From assembly GCF_964340395.1 (NCBI RefSeq), contig NC_135551.1, forward strand, positions 3,894,463 to 3,936,962: DNA of 42,500 nt. Reading direction: 5' to 3'. The stretch is from Glandiceps talaboti. Lineage: Eukaryota > Hemichordata > Enteropneusta > Spengelidae. The notes below the pieces were generated by a model. The model did no database searches, was not told where the DNA came from, and was given only the letters and a program-made list of their open reading frames with translations. A program made the translations under genes and the position numbers. Positions 29,444 through 40,300 of the stretch are shown in pieces. Position 1 is the stretch's first letter, and each line of letters starts with the position of its first letter.

Positions 29444-32400
29444 GTGAGTATAAGTGGTATAGGAACAAAACTAGATTGGTCTCTTTGTAAGATTTATTGG
29501 GAGCATAATTGTTTATGTATGTATAAATGACAACACAATTATTTATATAAAGGGCAGACAACTGTACCATCAAGACTGTGATCAGACACTGAATTGTAGA
29601 GAATACTTACATATAAAGGACAGACACCTGTCAATAATTAAATAAAGAAAATGAACATACCATGTACCAGAAGATAAAGTGTGTGATACACGCACTTAGT
29701 TGTACAGGGTTACTTGCATATAAAGGGTAGATAACTGTACATTGTACATCAAGACTAGACGTGTGATACACGCACTGAATTTTAGACAGTTTGGATATAC
29801 AGGACAGGCAACTGCCAATAATTAAATACAGAAATTAACATACAACAAGACTATGAGTGTGATACATGCACAGAATTGTGTCACTTATGTCTGTTAATGC
29901 GGCTCATGTGAAAATACAGTGAATGCCTGATGTATGGACAGACTCTGTAATCATTACATGTATCTCATGTATCTTTCTGTTAGGTGACAGCTACAACCAA
30001 CGGTGATGACCAGGACTCTGAACTGTGGTACAGCTTACAAGACACAGCTTCCCACTATTTCAGTATCAGTCCAAGAACTGGCCATATTGAGCTCATTAAA
30101 CCACTCGATAGAGATGAGAAGGCAGTATGGCACATTGTTGCCATGGCAACAACTAACGATGGTCGTGGCGAATCCGCGACTGCAGATGTAATTATCGGGT
30201 TGTCTGATATCAATGACAAGGCACCTGAGTTCATGCATGAACCATACATATTTACTGTGGATGAAGAATCTTCACCAGGTATATTTTACTTCAATATTTG
30301 AGATCAATATAGTATGAAATCACACACCACCACTGTGATTTCTACTACCACCACCACCACCACCACCACCACCACCACCACCACCACCACCACCACCACC
30401 ACCACCACCACTACCACCAACGTACAATCACACAACCACTTTTCCTTGAAATCGAGACCTCATATATTGTACTGGGTTTAGAAAACTGTTCTGTTATTCA
30501 CGATCTTTAATTTATGGAACACTTGCCAAGGAACTGTTCCATCGGGATCCTAGCACACGCAAAGTGGCGGGAAGAACAATAAAGAACTCTTTGTACTTGG
30601 TGAAGTCATGGTGGTCGAATGATTAGAGTGGCCAACTTGGATTCTGCTAGTTACTGGTTTGAGCTTCGTCCATGCCGCTTGTTTCTGAATGGTTAAAGTC
30701 CGTGAGCTTCAAACATCCCTAGTCAATCCAGTTGTGTAAATGGGGGATCTGGTAGGATAGATGTTGTTATTGGAATGTTCTAATCCTATGCGTTTACAAA
30801 GGTTGCAATAGATTGTATATTCCAAAGGTCTTGGGAAGTGTAAAGGGCCACTGTTGTAAGGTCTAGTCCTTGTGGGGAAAAGCTCTCTATAGACGATAAC
30901 CTAGTCACTAGGCTTATAGTTGATTTTGGCTGTTATATACAACCCATGAATTGTAGGAAATATCCCCAAACAACTACTTGTCTGGATTCTAGGTTGTATA
31001 GAAGTAACATTATTATTGCTGAAAGTTATTGAGCACAGCTTGCAATGTATGTGTTCCATTCACAAACTAATTTTAAATAATATCCTCCACAGGGACTACA
31101 GTTGCAGTTATGACAGCTAATGACATGGACGACCCTAATGCTGATGACGATCACGTGACACTTACCTATGCCATAATTCAAAATGCTGTTGTCGATGACA
31201 CTGACATCTTCGACATCGATTCGACCACTGGCGAAATCACAGTGGCGGATTATGTAAATGGAACCATGCGAAGAGAGACAAGTTCACACTACAAGATTGT
31301 GGTACAAGCAGAAGACCCTGGTGGTCATACAGGTATGATAGTTACCAAGGGTACTGTATACATGTGAACTATGTCATGTTCGATATGATGTTCCAAGTCT
31401 CTACAATACAGAATACGTTTTGAATCGGCTAGGTTACAATGCTTGTACACGTACATGGAACATACATGAACCAAGCTTAGAATTTTATATCAAAATGGCA
31501 CAAAGTCAATAGTCTTCGATGTTACAAAATATATATGGTAAAAGTAAGTACTTGTCTGTCTCCCAATAAACATATTCATCACCAAATGTATCCAATAGTC
31601 GGAATGTAGATGGTTTGAGATATAGGAAAGTTGGAAATAATATACGTTTTCCCCTTTATTTTCATCAAATATGAGATTTCTTTTAAGACCATGACCTTTG
31701 ACCTTGAAAGTCTTTTTTCAATGTCAAATAGCCAAATGTGAGTTATCTTCATAGATGATATTTTAATCATTTTTTTACTATGTGAGGCATATGTATGTCA
31801 CAAAATTTTGCGATCATGACCTGATAGTAAAATGGCAGCCATGTTAATAAACAAGCACATTTTGCCTGTCATCACCAAAAGTTTCATACATATATGGACA
31901 TCATTCAAGTGTCCACCCTCGTATCATCAACGATACTTTCTAATGAGACATTGACCTTTGACCTTGACAAACATTTTCAAGGTGAAATGACCATTTTTTT
32001 ATCTATGTTAACTCATGAAGCTGAATAAACAAAGACTCCATTTCAATGTCTATGCCCCGAAGGTCAACTAACTTTCTTTTCATATCTTGACCTTTAGCTT
32101 TGATTTTCAAGGTATAATACTAGTATTCAAGGTCAAATAGCACCATTCAGATTTACTCAATAACTTGGCCATAAAAACATACAAGTGTAACAAATTGGGG
32201 GGTTACCTCTACTGTTAAGGTAACCCTCCTCCATGTTACTCTCTCTCTCTCCACTCTGTACACGGGATCGACTTGGACTTTTAGGGAATTAGCTCAGACT
32301 ATACACAATGTTCATGGTTAACCTGGATCATTTGGAAGTGGCCACGGAGCAGATCGAAGCTCCTGACCTCGGACCGTCTCTTCCAAAAGAAAATCCATAA

Positions 32401-34310
32401 TTTTATTATTGCATTAAATTCTTATAAACGTAAAATATACAATACTCAAATGATTGGGTGATAAAATAATCAGCACCATAAATGACTAAGCGGAAGTATT
32501 GCCGTCGCCTTAATTCAATGCAAATGATATTGACAAATATGAAAACTAGCTAAACAATGTGATCACGTCATTGTTCTTCCAACTGTCTGTAATTAGTCAT
32601 TATTTGACACTGTTGATCTTTTAATAACTTAATGTTGTCATCTTAGAAGAATACTATTCGCGAAATGCAAACATTTGTTCTATGTATTAATGCATGACAG
32701 CTGAGAGTTCACGGTGACCTCGCAAAACATCAAAACTTAGCGAATATTAAAAAGTTGTATTCTCTCATCCGTAACACAAGTTAGACAATGTCTTCGAATG
32801 AAGACTTGTTGGGTTATTAGATTTCTGTGTTGGAAAAATTTATACTCTTTGGACATTGACAAATACCAACCATGAATATATTTACTAAATGTTCAATAAC
32901 AGGCAGAAAGTGGTGCTGGTTGGGACTTGAACAGATCGTTTGTTCGTTGTGCAGTTTTCCTATTTTATATAGGGTTCAATTTTGTTCGTTGTAATTGCAT
33001 GCACTATATATGCAAGTGTTCATGTAACTTTAGACTTAATTTCAGATAATATCCAGAATTGTTCATGAATTTCACCTTTTTGGTGTAACTATGTGGTTCG
33101 TTATTAGGAAGTAGTACAGCAACTATTTATCTCCTCGATACAAACAACATGACACCAATGTTCACTGATGAATTATACTATGTTGAACTACTGGAAACTA
33201 TGGACATTGGCAACACTGTCTACATTGTATCAGCACTGGACAATGATTTGAATTCAAATCTGACTTTTGACATTATTGAGGGCGATCTTTCTATGTTTGA
33301 TATTGGTGATGGTCCGATGAGTAATGCTGCAACCATTACGTTGGCCCAGGTTCGTATGTGTATGGAAACTTCAAGCTATAATATGAAAGTCGAGTTTAAC
33401 AAATCTCCACGGAAGATATATGTCTCCCAACAAATGTGCCTGAATGGCGACATGATTTAAAAGAAAATGGTGACAACAAATAAGTAATACAAAGTGTTTG
33501 TGATAATGTACAGAATTGCTGAATTTCAGTAACTGAACCTGAAGTTCCAGGTCTAGGTCAAAGGTCAATGTCCAAAAAAGACAATTTAAATCCGGCAATA
33601 TGGAGGTAGACACTTTATTTTAGCTAACGAACCATGTCGGTGCATTCAAAATCTATAATTCCAAACACCGTGAAAGAGAAATACGTCCAGGTACTAAATT
33701 CATCTCATGTTCTAGAATAACTATTCCAGTATTTTACCAATATATATATCGCAATATAGATACACAAAACTGTTTGTTTTTGTAAGAAAATGGCATTAAT
33801 ATGTAATACTGTAATTATATAGAAGCTGTTCCACGTACATGTAAGGCCTACATAATTACAGTACATGCTGACTGTGCATCGAAAATGATTACACTGTAGA
33901 TTGACACTATGAGTTAAAGCCACACAAGCTGAGTTGGAAAGCTCAGTTAGCAAGAGAAATATCCAAAAGTTTGTCATGTTTGGAAAATTAACGAAAGATT
34001 TGCTTTACTGTTTTAAAGTTCCAATATGTGTATACTATCTATATCCGATGCTGAAAATGTTTTTCTTCCCTTTATTCCAGGTTCTTAACTACACTGTACA
34101 GAACTCATTCAATCTGACACTCCAAGTTTCAGACGGGTATCACATGAATAAAGCTATGATCCGTATGGTACTTAGGGATACCAATAGGAATGCACCAGTG
34201 TTTTCACCAACTACTTATGAGGTCTCGTTCCTAGAAAACACAACCATTGGTACTGCCCTAGGGAGTGTTAGCGCCACAGATGATGATACCGGAATGAATG
34301 GCATGTTGAA
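29288..34310 (+). CDS. Cadherin-superfamily gene, 5' part (five coding exons; continues beyond the window)
   Basis: Calcium-dependent adhesion-type protein. Coding exons: 29288-29443, 29984-30278, 31093-31332, 33108-33349, 34081-34310 (1163 nt, 387 complete residues). Junction phases are 0, 1, 1, 0, 2 and all introns are GT-AG. Residues 1-25 form a signal peptide (SVLVFLAMIAWCNG). EC1 spans about 26-135 (LDRDE, DINDKAPEF), EC2 136-249 (DMDDP, QAEDPGG, LDTNNMTPMF), EC3 250-352 (ALDND, VSDG, RDTNRNAPVF), and EC4 begins at 353 (FLENTTIGTALGSVSATDDD). These are standard EC calcium-site motifs. The linker after EC2 is DTNNMTP rather than DxNDNxP. EC1 has no prodomain and no Trp at position 2, so it is not a typical classical cadherin N-terminus. 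Subfamily not assigned. Transmembrane and cytoplasmic parts lie outside the window. Confidence 0.9.
29984..30278 (+). CDS. Cadherin exon 2 (rest of EC1, start of EC2)
   Basis: The acceptor TCTTTCTGTTAG precedes 29984 and the donor CCAG|GTATAT follows 30278, phase 1. It encodes YFSISPRTGHIELIKPLDRD and DINDKAPEF. Confidence 0.92.
30345..30411. repeat. (ACC)n microsatellite in cadherin intron 2
   Basis: About 22 ACC units with slight interruptions at both ends. Confidence 0.95.
30602..30960 (+). mobile_element. tRNA-derived SINE in cadherin intron 2
   Basis: TGGTCGAATGATTAGAGTGG (30611-30630) resembles a tRNA A box of the Ser/Leu type. GGTTTGAGCTTC (30656-30667) resembles a B box (GGTTCGANTCC), at normal tRNA spacing. 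A tRNA-unrelated body follows to about 30960. The head is diverged, so an old copy is likely. The 3' end and target duplication are not defined. Confidence 0.55.
31093..31332 (+). CDS. Cadherin exon 3 (most of EC2)
   Basis: The acceptor TATCCTCCACAG precedes 31093 and the donor ACAG|GTATGA follows 31332; it enters and leaves in phase 1. It encodes ANDMDDPNADDDHVTLTYAI, FDIDSTTGEIT and VVQAEDPGG, all standard EC features. Confidence 0.92.
31560..32185. repeat. Diverged tandem repeat with TGACCTTTGACCT motifs (cadherin intron 3)
   Basis: Blocks with CCATGACCTTTGACCTTGAA (31690-31709) and ATTGACCTTTGACCTTGACA (31950-31969) lie 260 bp apart. A weaker TTGACCTTTAGCTTTGA is at 32088, and linked TCAAGGT(C/G)AAAT segments recur. 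The motif is a direct repeat of AGGTCA spaced by 1 on the minus strand. The period may be about 130 bp with decayed alternate units. Confidence 0.6.
32197..32229. other. 12-bp stem hairpin in intron 3
   Basis: GGGGGGTTACCT (32197-32208) pairs with AGGTAACCCTCC (32218-32229) with one G-T pair and a 9-nt loop. No function is assigned. A (CT)n stretch follows near 32245. Confidence 0.6.
33108..33349 (+). CDS. Cadherin exon 4 (end of EC2, most of EC3)
   Basis: The acceptor GTTCGTTATTAG precedes 33108 (phase 1) and the donor CCCAG|GTTCGT follows 33349 (phase 0). It encodes LLDTNNMTPMF and VSALDNDLNSNLTFDI. The donor is weaker than the others, but it is the only one that joins in frame to exon 5 with a normal EC3. 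Confidence 0.85.
34081..34310 (+). CDS. Cadherin exon 5 (end of EC3, start of EC4)
   Basis: A strong acceptor (TTCTTCCCTTTATTCCAG) precedes 34081. The donor is GAA|GTATGT at 34311, phase 2. It encodes FNLTLQVSDGYHM, RDTNRNAPVF and FLENTTIGTALGSVSATDDD. Reading through the donor reaches a stop at 34339-34341. Confidence 0.9.
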
Positions 34311-34324
34311 GTATGTGCCTCATT

Positions 34325-37300
34325 TAATCAGAGTTGTGTGATAAATCAGAGTTGTAATAATTAAGTCAGAGGTGTGTGATAAATCAGAGCTGTGTAATAA
34401 GTAAGAGCAATGTGTGTTGAATCTGAGCTGTGTAATAATAAATGCGAGATGTGTAACAATAGGTAAGAGGTGTGTAATAAATCAGAGCTGTGTAATAAAT
34501 CTGAGCTGTGTAATAAATCAGAACTGTATAATAAATCAGACCTGTGTAATAAATCTGAGTTGTATAGTAAACCAGAGCTGTATAATAAATCTGAGCTGTA
34601 TAATAAATCTGAGCTGTATTATAAAACCGAGCTGTGTACTAAATCAGAGCTGTATAATAAATCAGAGCTGTATAATAAATCAGAGCTGTATAATAAATCA
34701 GAGCTGTATAATAAATCAGAGCTGTGTAATAAATCAGAGCTGTGTAATAAATCAGAGCTGTATAATAAATCAGAGCTATATAATAAATCTTAGCTGTATA
34801 ATAAATCTGAGCTGTATAATAAATCAGAGCTGTGTAATAAATCAGAGCTGTGTAATAAATCAGAGCTGTGTACTAAATCAGAGCTGTATAATAAATCTGA
34901 GCTGTATAATAAATCAGAGCTGTGTAATAAATCAGAGCTGTGTAGTAAATCAGAGCTGTATAATAAATCAGAGCTATATAATAAATCAGAGCTGTATAAT
35001 AAATCAGAGCTATATAATAAATCAGAGCTGTATAATAAATCAGAGCTGTATAATAAATCAGAGCTGTATAATAAATCAGAGCTATATAATAAATCAGAGC
35101 TGTATAATAAATCAGAGCTGTGTACTAAATCAGAGCTGTATAATAAATCTGAGCTGTATAATAAATCAGAGCTGTGTAATAAATCAGAGCTGTGTAGTAA
35201 ATCAGAGCTGTATAATAAATCAGAGCTGTATGATAAATCAGAGCTGTATAATAAATCAGCTGTGTAATAAATCAGAGCTGTGTAATAAATCAGAGCTGTG
35301 TAATAAATCAGAGCTGTGTAATAAATCAGAGCTGTGTAGTAAATCAGAGCTGTAAAATAAATCAGAGCTGTGTAATAAATCAGAGCTGTGCAATAAATCA
35401 GAGCTGTATAATACATTAGAGCTGTATAATAATTCAGAGCTGTGTAATAAATCAGAGCTGTAAAATAAATCAGAGCTGTATAATAAATCAGAGCTGTGTA
35501 GTAAATCAGAGCTGTGTAATAAATCAAAGCTGTGTAATAAATCAGAGCTGTGTAGTAAATCAGAGCTGTATAATAAATCTTAGCTGTATAATAAATCAGA
35601 GCTGTGTAGTAAATTAGAGCTGTATAATAAATCAGAGCTGTGTAGTAAATCAGAGCTGTATAATAAATCAGAGCTGTGCAATAAATCAGAGCTGTATAAT
35701 AAATCAGAGCTGTAAAATAAATCAGAGCTGTATAATAAATCAGAGCTGTGTAATAAATCAGAGCTGTGTAATAAATCAGAGCTGTATAATAAATCAGAGC
35801 TGTATAATAAATCTTAGCTGTATAATAAATCAGAGCTGTGTAATAAATCAGAGCTGTATCATAAATCTTAGCTGTATAATAAATCAGAGCTGTGTAATAA
35901 ATCAGAGCTGTATAATAAATCAGAGCTGTGTAATAAATCAGAGCTGTATAATAAATCAGAGCTGTATAATAAATCAGAGCTGTGTAGTAAATCAGAGCTA
36001 TATAATAAATCAGAGCTATATAATAAATCAGACTGTATAATAAATCAGAGCTGGGTAATAAATCAGAGCTATATAATAAATCAGAGCTGTATAATAAATC
36101 AGAGCTATATAATAAATCAGAGCTATATAATAAATCTGAGCTATATAATAAATCAGAGCTGTATAATACATTAGAGCTGTATAATAATTCAGAGCTGTGT
36201 AATAAATCAGAGCTGTAAAATAAATCAGAGCTGTATAATAAATCAGAGCTGTGTAGTAAATCAGAGCTGTGTAATAAATCAAAGCTGTGTAATAAATCAG
36301 AGCTGTGTAGTAAATCAGAGCTGTATAATAAATCTTAGCTGTATAATAAATCAGAGCTGTGTAGTAAATTAGAGCTGTATAATAAATCAGAGCTGTGTAG
36401 TAAATCAGAGCTGTGTAGTAAATCAGAGCTGTGTAATAATTCAGAGCTGTGTAATAAATCAGAGCTGTAAAATAAATCAGAGCTGTATAATAAATCAGAG
36501 CTGTATAATAAATCAGAGCTGTGTAGTAAATCAGAGCTGTATAATAAATCAGAGCTGTGTAGTAAATCAGAGCTGTATAATAAATCTTAGCTGTATAATA
36601 AATCAGAGCTGTGTAGTAAATCAGAGCTGTATAATAAATCAGAGCTGTATAATAAATCAGAGCTGTGTAGTAAATCAGAGCTGTATAATAAATCTTAGCT
36701 GTATAATAAATCAGAGCTGTGTAGTAAATCAGAGCTGTGTAATAAATCTTAGCTGTATAATAAATCAGAGCTGTGTAGTAAATCAGAACTGTGTAATAAA
36801 TCAGAGCTGTGTAATAAATCAGAGCTCTGTAGTAAATCAGAGCTGTATAATAAATCTTAGCTGTATAATAAATCAGAGCTGTGTAGTAAATCAGAGCTGT
36901 ATAATAAATCAGAGCTGTAAAATAAATCAGAGCTGTGTAGTAAATCAGAGCTGTATAATAAATCAGAGCTGTGTAATAAATCAGAGCTGTGTAATAAATC
37001 AGAGCTGTGTAATAAATCAGAGCTGTGTAATAAATCAGAGCTGTATAATAAATCTGAGCTGTATAATAAATCAGAGCTGTGTAATAAATCAGAGCTGTGT
37101 AATAAATCAGAGCTGTATAATAAATCAGAGCTGTGTAATAAATCAGAGCTGTATAATAAATCAGAGCTGTGCAATAAATCAGAGCTGTATAATAAATCAG
37201 AGCTGTGTAATAAATCAGAGCTGTGTAATAAATCTGAGCTGTGTAGTAAATCAGAGCTGTGTAATAAATCAGAGCTGTATAATAAATCAGAGCTGTATAA

Positions 37301-40300
37301 TAAATCAGAGCTGTGTAATAAATCTGAGCTGTGTAGTAAATCAGAGCTGTGTAATAAATCAGACATGTATAATAAATCAGAGCTATATAATAAATCAGAG
37401 CTGTGTAATAAATCAGAGCTGTATAATAAATCAGAGCTGTGTAATAAATCAGAGCTGTGTAATAAATCAGAGCTGTGTAATAAATCAGACCTGTGTAATA
37501 AATCTGAGCTATATAATAAATCAGAACTATATAATAAATCTGAGCTGTATAATAAATCAGAGCTGTATAATAAATCAGACCTGTGTAATAAATCAGAGCT
37601 GTGTAATAAATCAGAGCTATATAATAAATCAGAGCTGTGTAATAAATCTGAGCTATATAATAAATCAGAGCTGTGTAATAAATCTGAGCTGTATAATAAA
37701 TCAGAGCTGTATGATAAATCAGACCTATATAATAAATCTGAGCTGTGTAATAAATCAGAGCTGTATAATAAATCAGAGCTGTATAATAAATCAGAGCTGT
37801 ATAATAAATCTTAGCTGTATAATAAATCAGACTGTATAATAAATCAGAGCTGTATAATAAATCAGACTGTATAATAAATCAGAGCTGTGTAATAAATCAG
37901 AGCTGTATAATAAATCAGAGCTGTGAAATAAATCAGAGCTGTATAATAAATCAGAGCTGTATAATAAATCAGAGCTGGGTAATAAATCAGAGCTGTGTAA
38001 TAAATCAGAGCTGTATAATAAATCAGAGCTGTGTAATAAATCAGAGCTGTGTAATAAATCAGAGCTGTGTAATAAATCAGAGCTGTATAATAAATCAGAG
38101 CTGTGTAGTAAATCAGAGCTGTGTAATAAATCAGAGCTGTATAATAAACCAGAGCTGTGTAGTAAATCAGAGCTGTGTAATAAATCAGAGCTGTGTAGTA
38201 AATCAGAGCTGCATAATAAATCTTAGCTGTATAATAAATCAGAGCTGTGTAGTAAATCAGAGCTGTGTAATAAATCAGAGTTGTGTAGTAAATCAGAGCT
38301 GTGTAATAAATCTTAGCTGTATAATAAATCAGAGCTGTGTAGTAAATCAGAGCTGTGTAATAAATCAGAGCTGTGTAGTAAATCAGAGCTGTATAATAAA
38401 TCTTAGCTGTATAATAAATCAGAGCTGTGTAGTAAATCAGAGCTGTATAATAAATCAGAGCTGTAAAATAAATCTGAGCTGTGTAGTAAATCAGAGCTGT
38501 ATAATAAATCAGAGCTGTGTAATAAATCAGAGCTGTGTAATAAATCTGAGCTGTATAATAAATCAGAGCTGTATAATAAATCAGAGCTGTGTAATAAATC
38601 AGAGCTGTATAATAAATCAGAGCTGTGTAATAAATCAGAGCTGTGTAATAAATCAGAGCTGTGTAATAAATCAGAGCTGTGTAATAAATCAGAGCTGTGT
38701 AATAAATCAGAGCTGTGTAATAAATCAGAGCTGTGTAATAAATCAGAGCTGTGTAATAAATCAGAGCTGTGTAATAAATCAGAGCTGTGTAATAAATCAG
38801 AGCTGTATAATAAATCAGAGCTGTATAATAAATCAGAGCTGTATAATAAATCAGAGCTGTGTAATAAATCAGAGCTGTGTAATAAATCAGAGCTGTGTAA
38901 TAAATCAGAGCTGTGTAATAAATCAGAGCTGTGTAATAAATCAGAGCTGTGCAATAAATCAGAGCTGTGTAATAAATCAGAGCTGTATAATAAATCTGAG
39001 CTGTGTAATAAATCAGAGCTGTGTAATAAATCAGAGCTGTGTAATAAATCAGACCTGTGTAATAAATCAGAGCTGTATAATAAATAAATCTGAGCTGTGT
39101 AATAAATCAGAGCTGTGTAATAAATCAGAGCTGTGTAATAAATCAGACCTATGTAATAAATCAGAGCTGTATAATAAATAAATCAGAGCTGTGTAATAAA
39201 TCAGAGCTGTGTAATAAATCAGAGCTGTGTAATAAATCAGACCTGTATAATAAATCAGAGCTATATAATAAATCAGAGCTGTGTAGTAAATCAGAGCTGT
39301 GTAATAAATCAGACCTATATAATAAATCAGAGCTGTGTAATAAATCAGAGCTGTATAATAAATCAGAGCTGTATAATAAATCAGAGCTGTGTAATAAATC
39401 AGAGCTGTATAATAAATCAGAGCTGTGTAATAAATCAGACCTGTATAATAAATCAGAGCTATATAATAAATCAGAGCTATATAATAAATCAGAGCTGTAT
39501 AATAAATCAGAGCTGTATAATAAATCAGAGCTGTGTAATAAATCTGAGCTGTGTAATAAATCTGAGCTATATAATAAATCAGAGCTATATAATAAATCAG
39601 AGCTGTATAATAAATCAGAGCTGTGTAATAAATCAGAGCTGTGTAATAAATCAGAGCTATATAATAAATCAGAGCTGTGTAATAAATCAGAGCTATATAA
39701 TAAATCAGAGCTGTGTAATAAATCTGAGCTATATAATAAATCAGAGCTGTGTAATAAATCAGAGCTGTATAATAAATCAGAGCTGTATGATAAATCAGAC
39801 CTGTATAATAAATCTGAGCTGTGTAATAAATCAGAGCTGTGTAATAAATCAGAGCTGTATAATAAATCTGAGCTGTATAATAAATCAGAGCTGTGTAATA
39901 AATCTGAGCTATATAATAAATGAGAGCTATATAATAAATCAGAGCTGTATAATAAATCTGAGCTGTGTAATAAATCTGAGCTATATAATAAATGAGAGCT
40001 GTATAATAAATCTGAGCTGTATAATATATCAGAGCTGTATAATAAATCTGAGCTGTATAATAAATCAGAGCTGTGTAATAAATCAGAGCTGTGTAATAAA
40101 TCGGAGCTATATAATAAATCAGAGCTGTGTAGTAAATCAGAGCTGTATAATAAATCAGAGCTGTATAATAAATCAGACCTGTGTAATAAATCAGAGCTGT
40201 GTAATAAATCAGAGCTGTGTAATAAATCAGAGCTGTATAATAAATCAGAGCTGTATAATAAATCAGAGCTGTGTAATAAATCAGAGCTGTGTAATAAATC

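Noticed and set aside
32270-32400. Possible tRNA gene or second SINE (A-box-like TTAGCTCAGAC, and GGAGC/GCTCC arm around TTCGATC)
   Set aside because: The box-like elements are in the wrong order or on opposite strands, and no full cloverleaf can be drawn.
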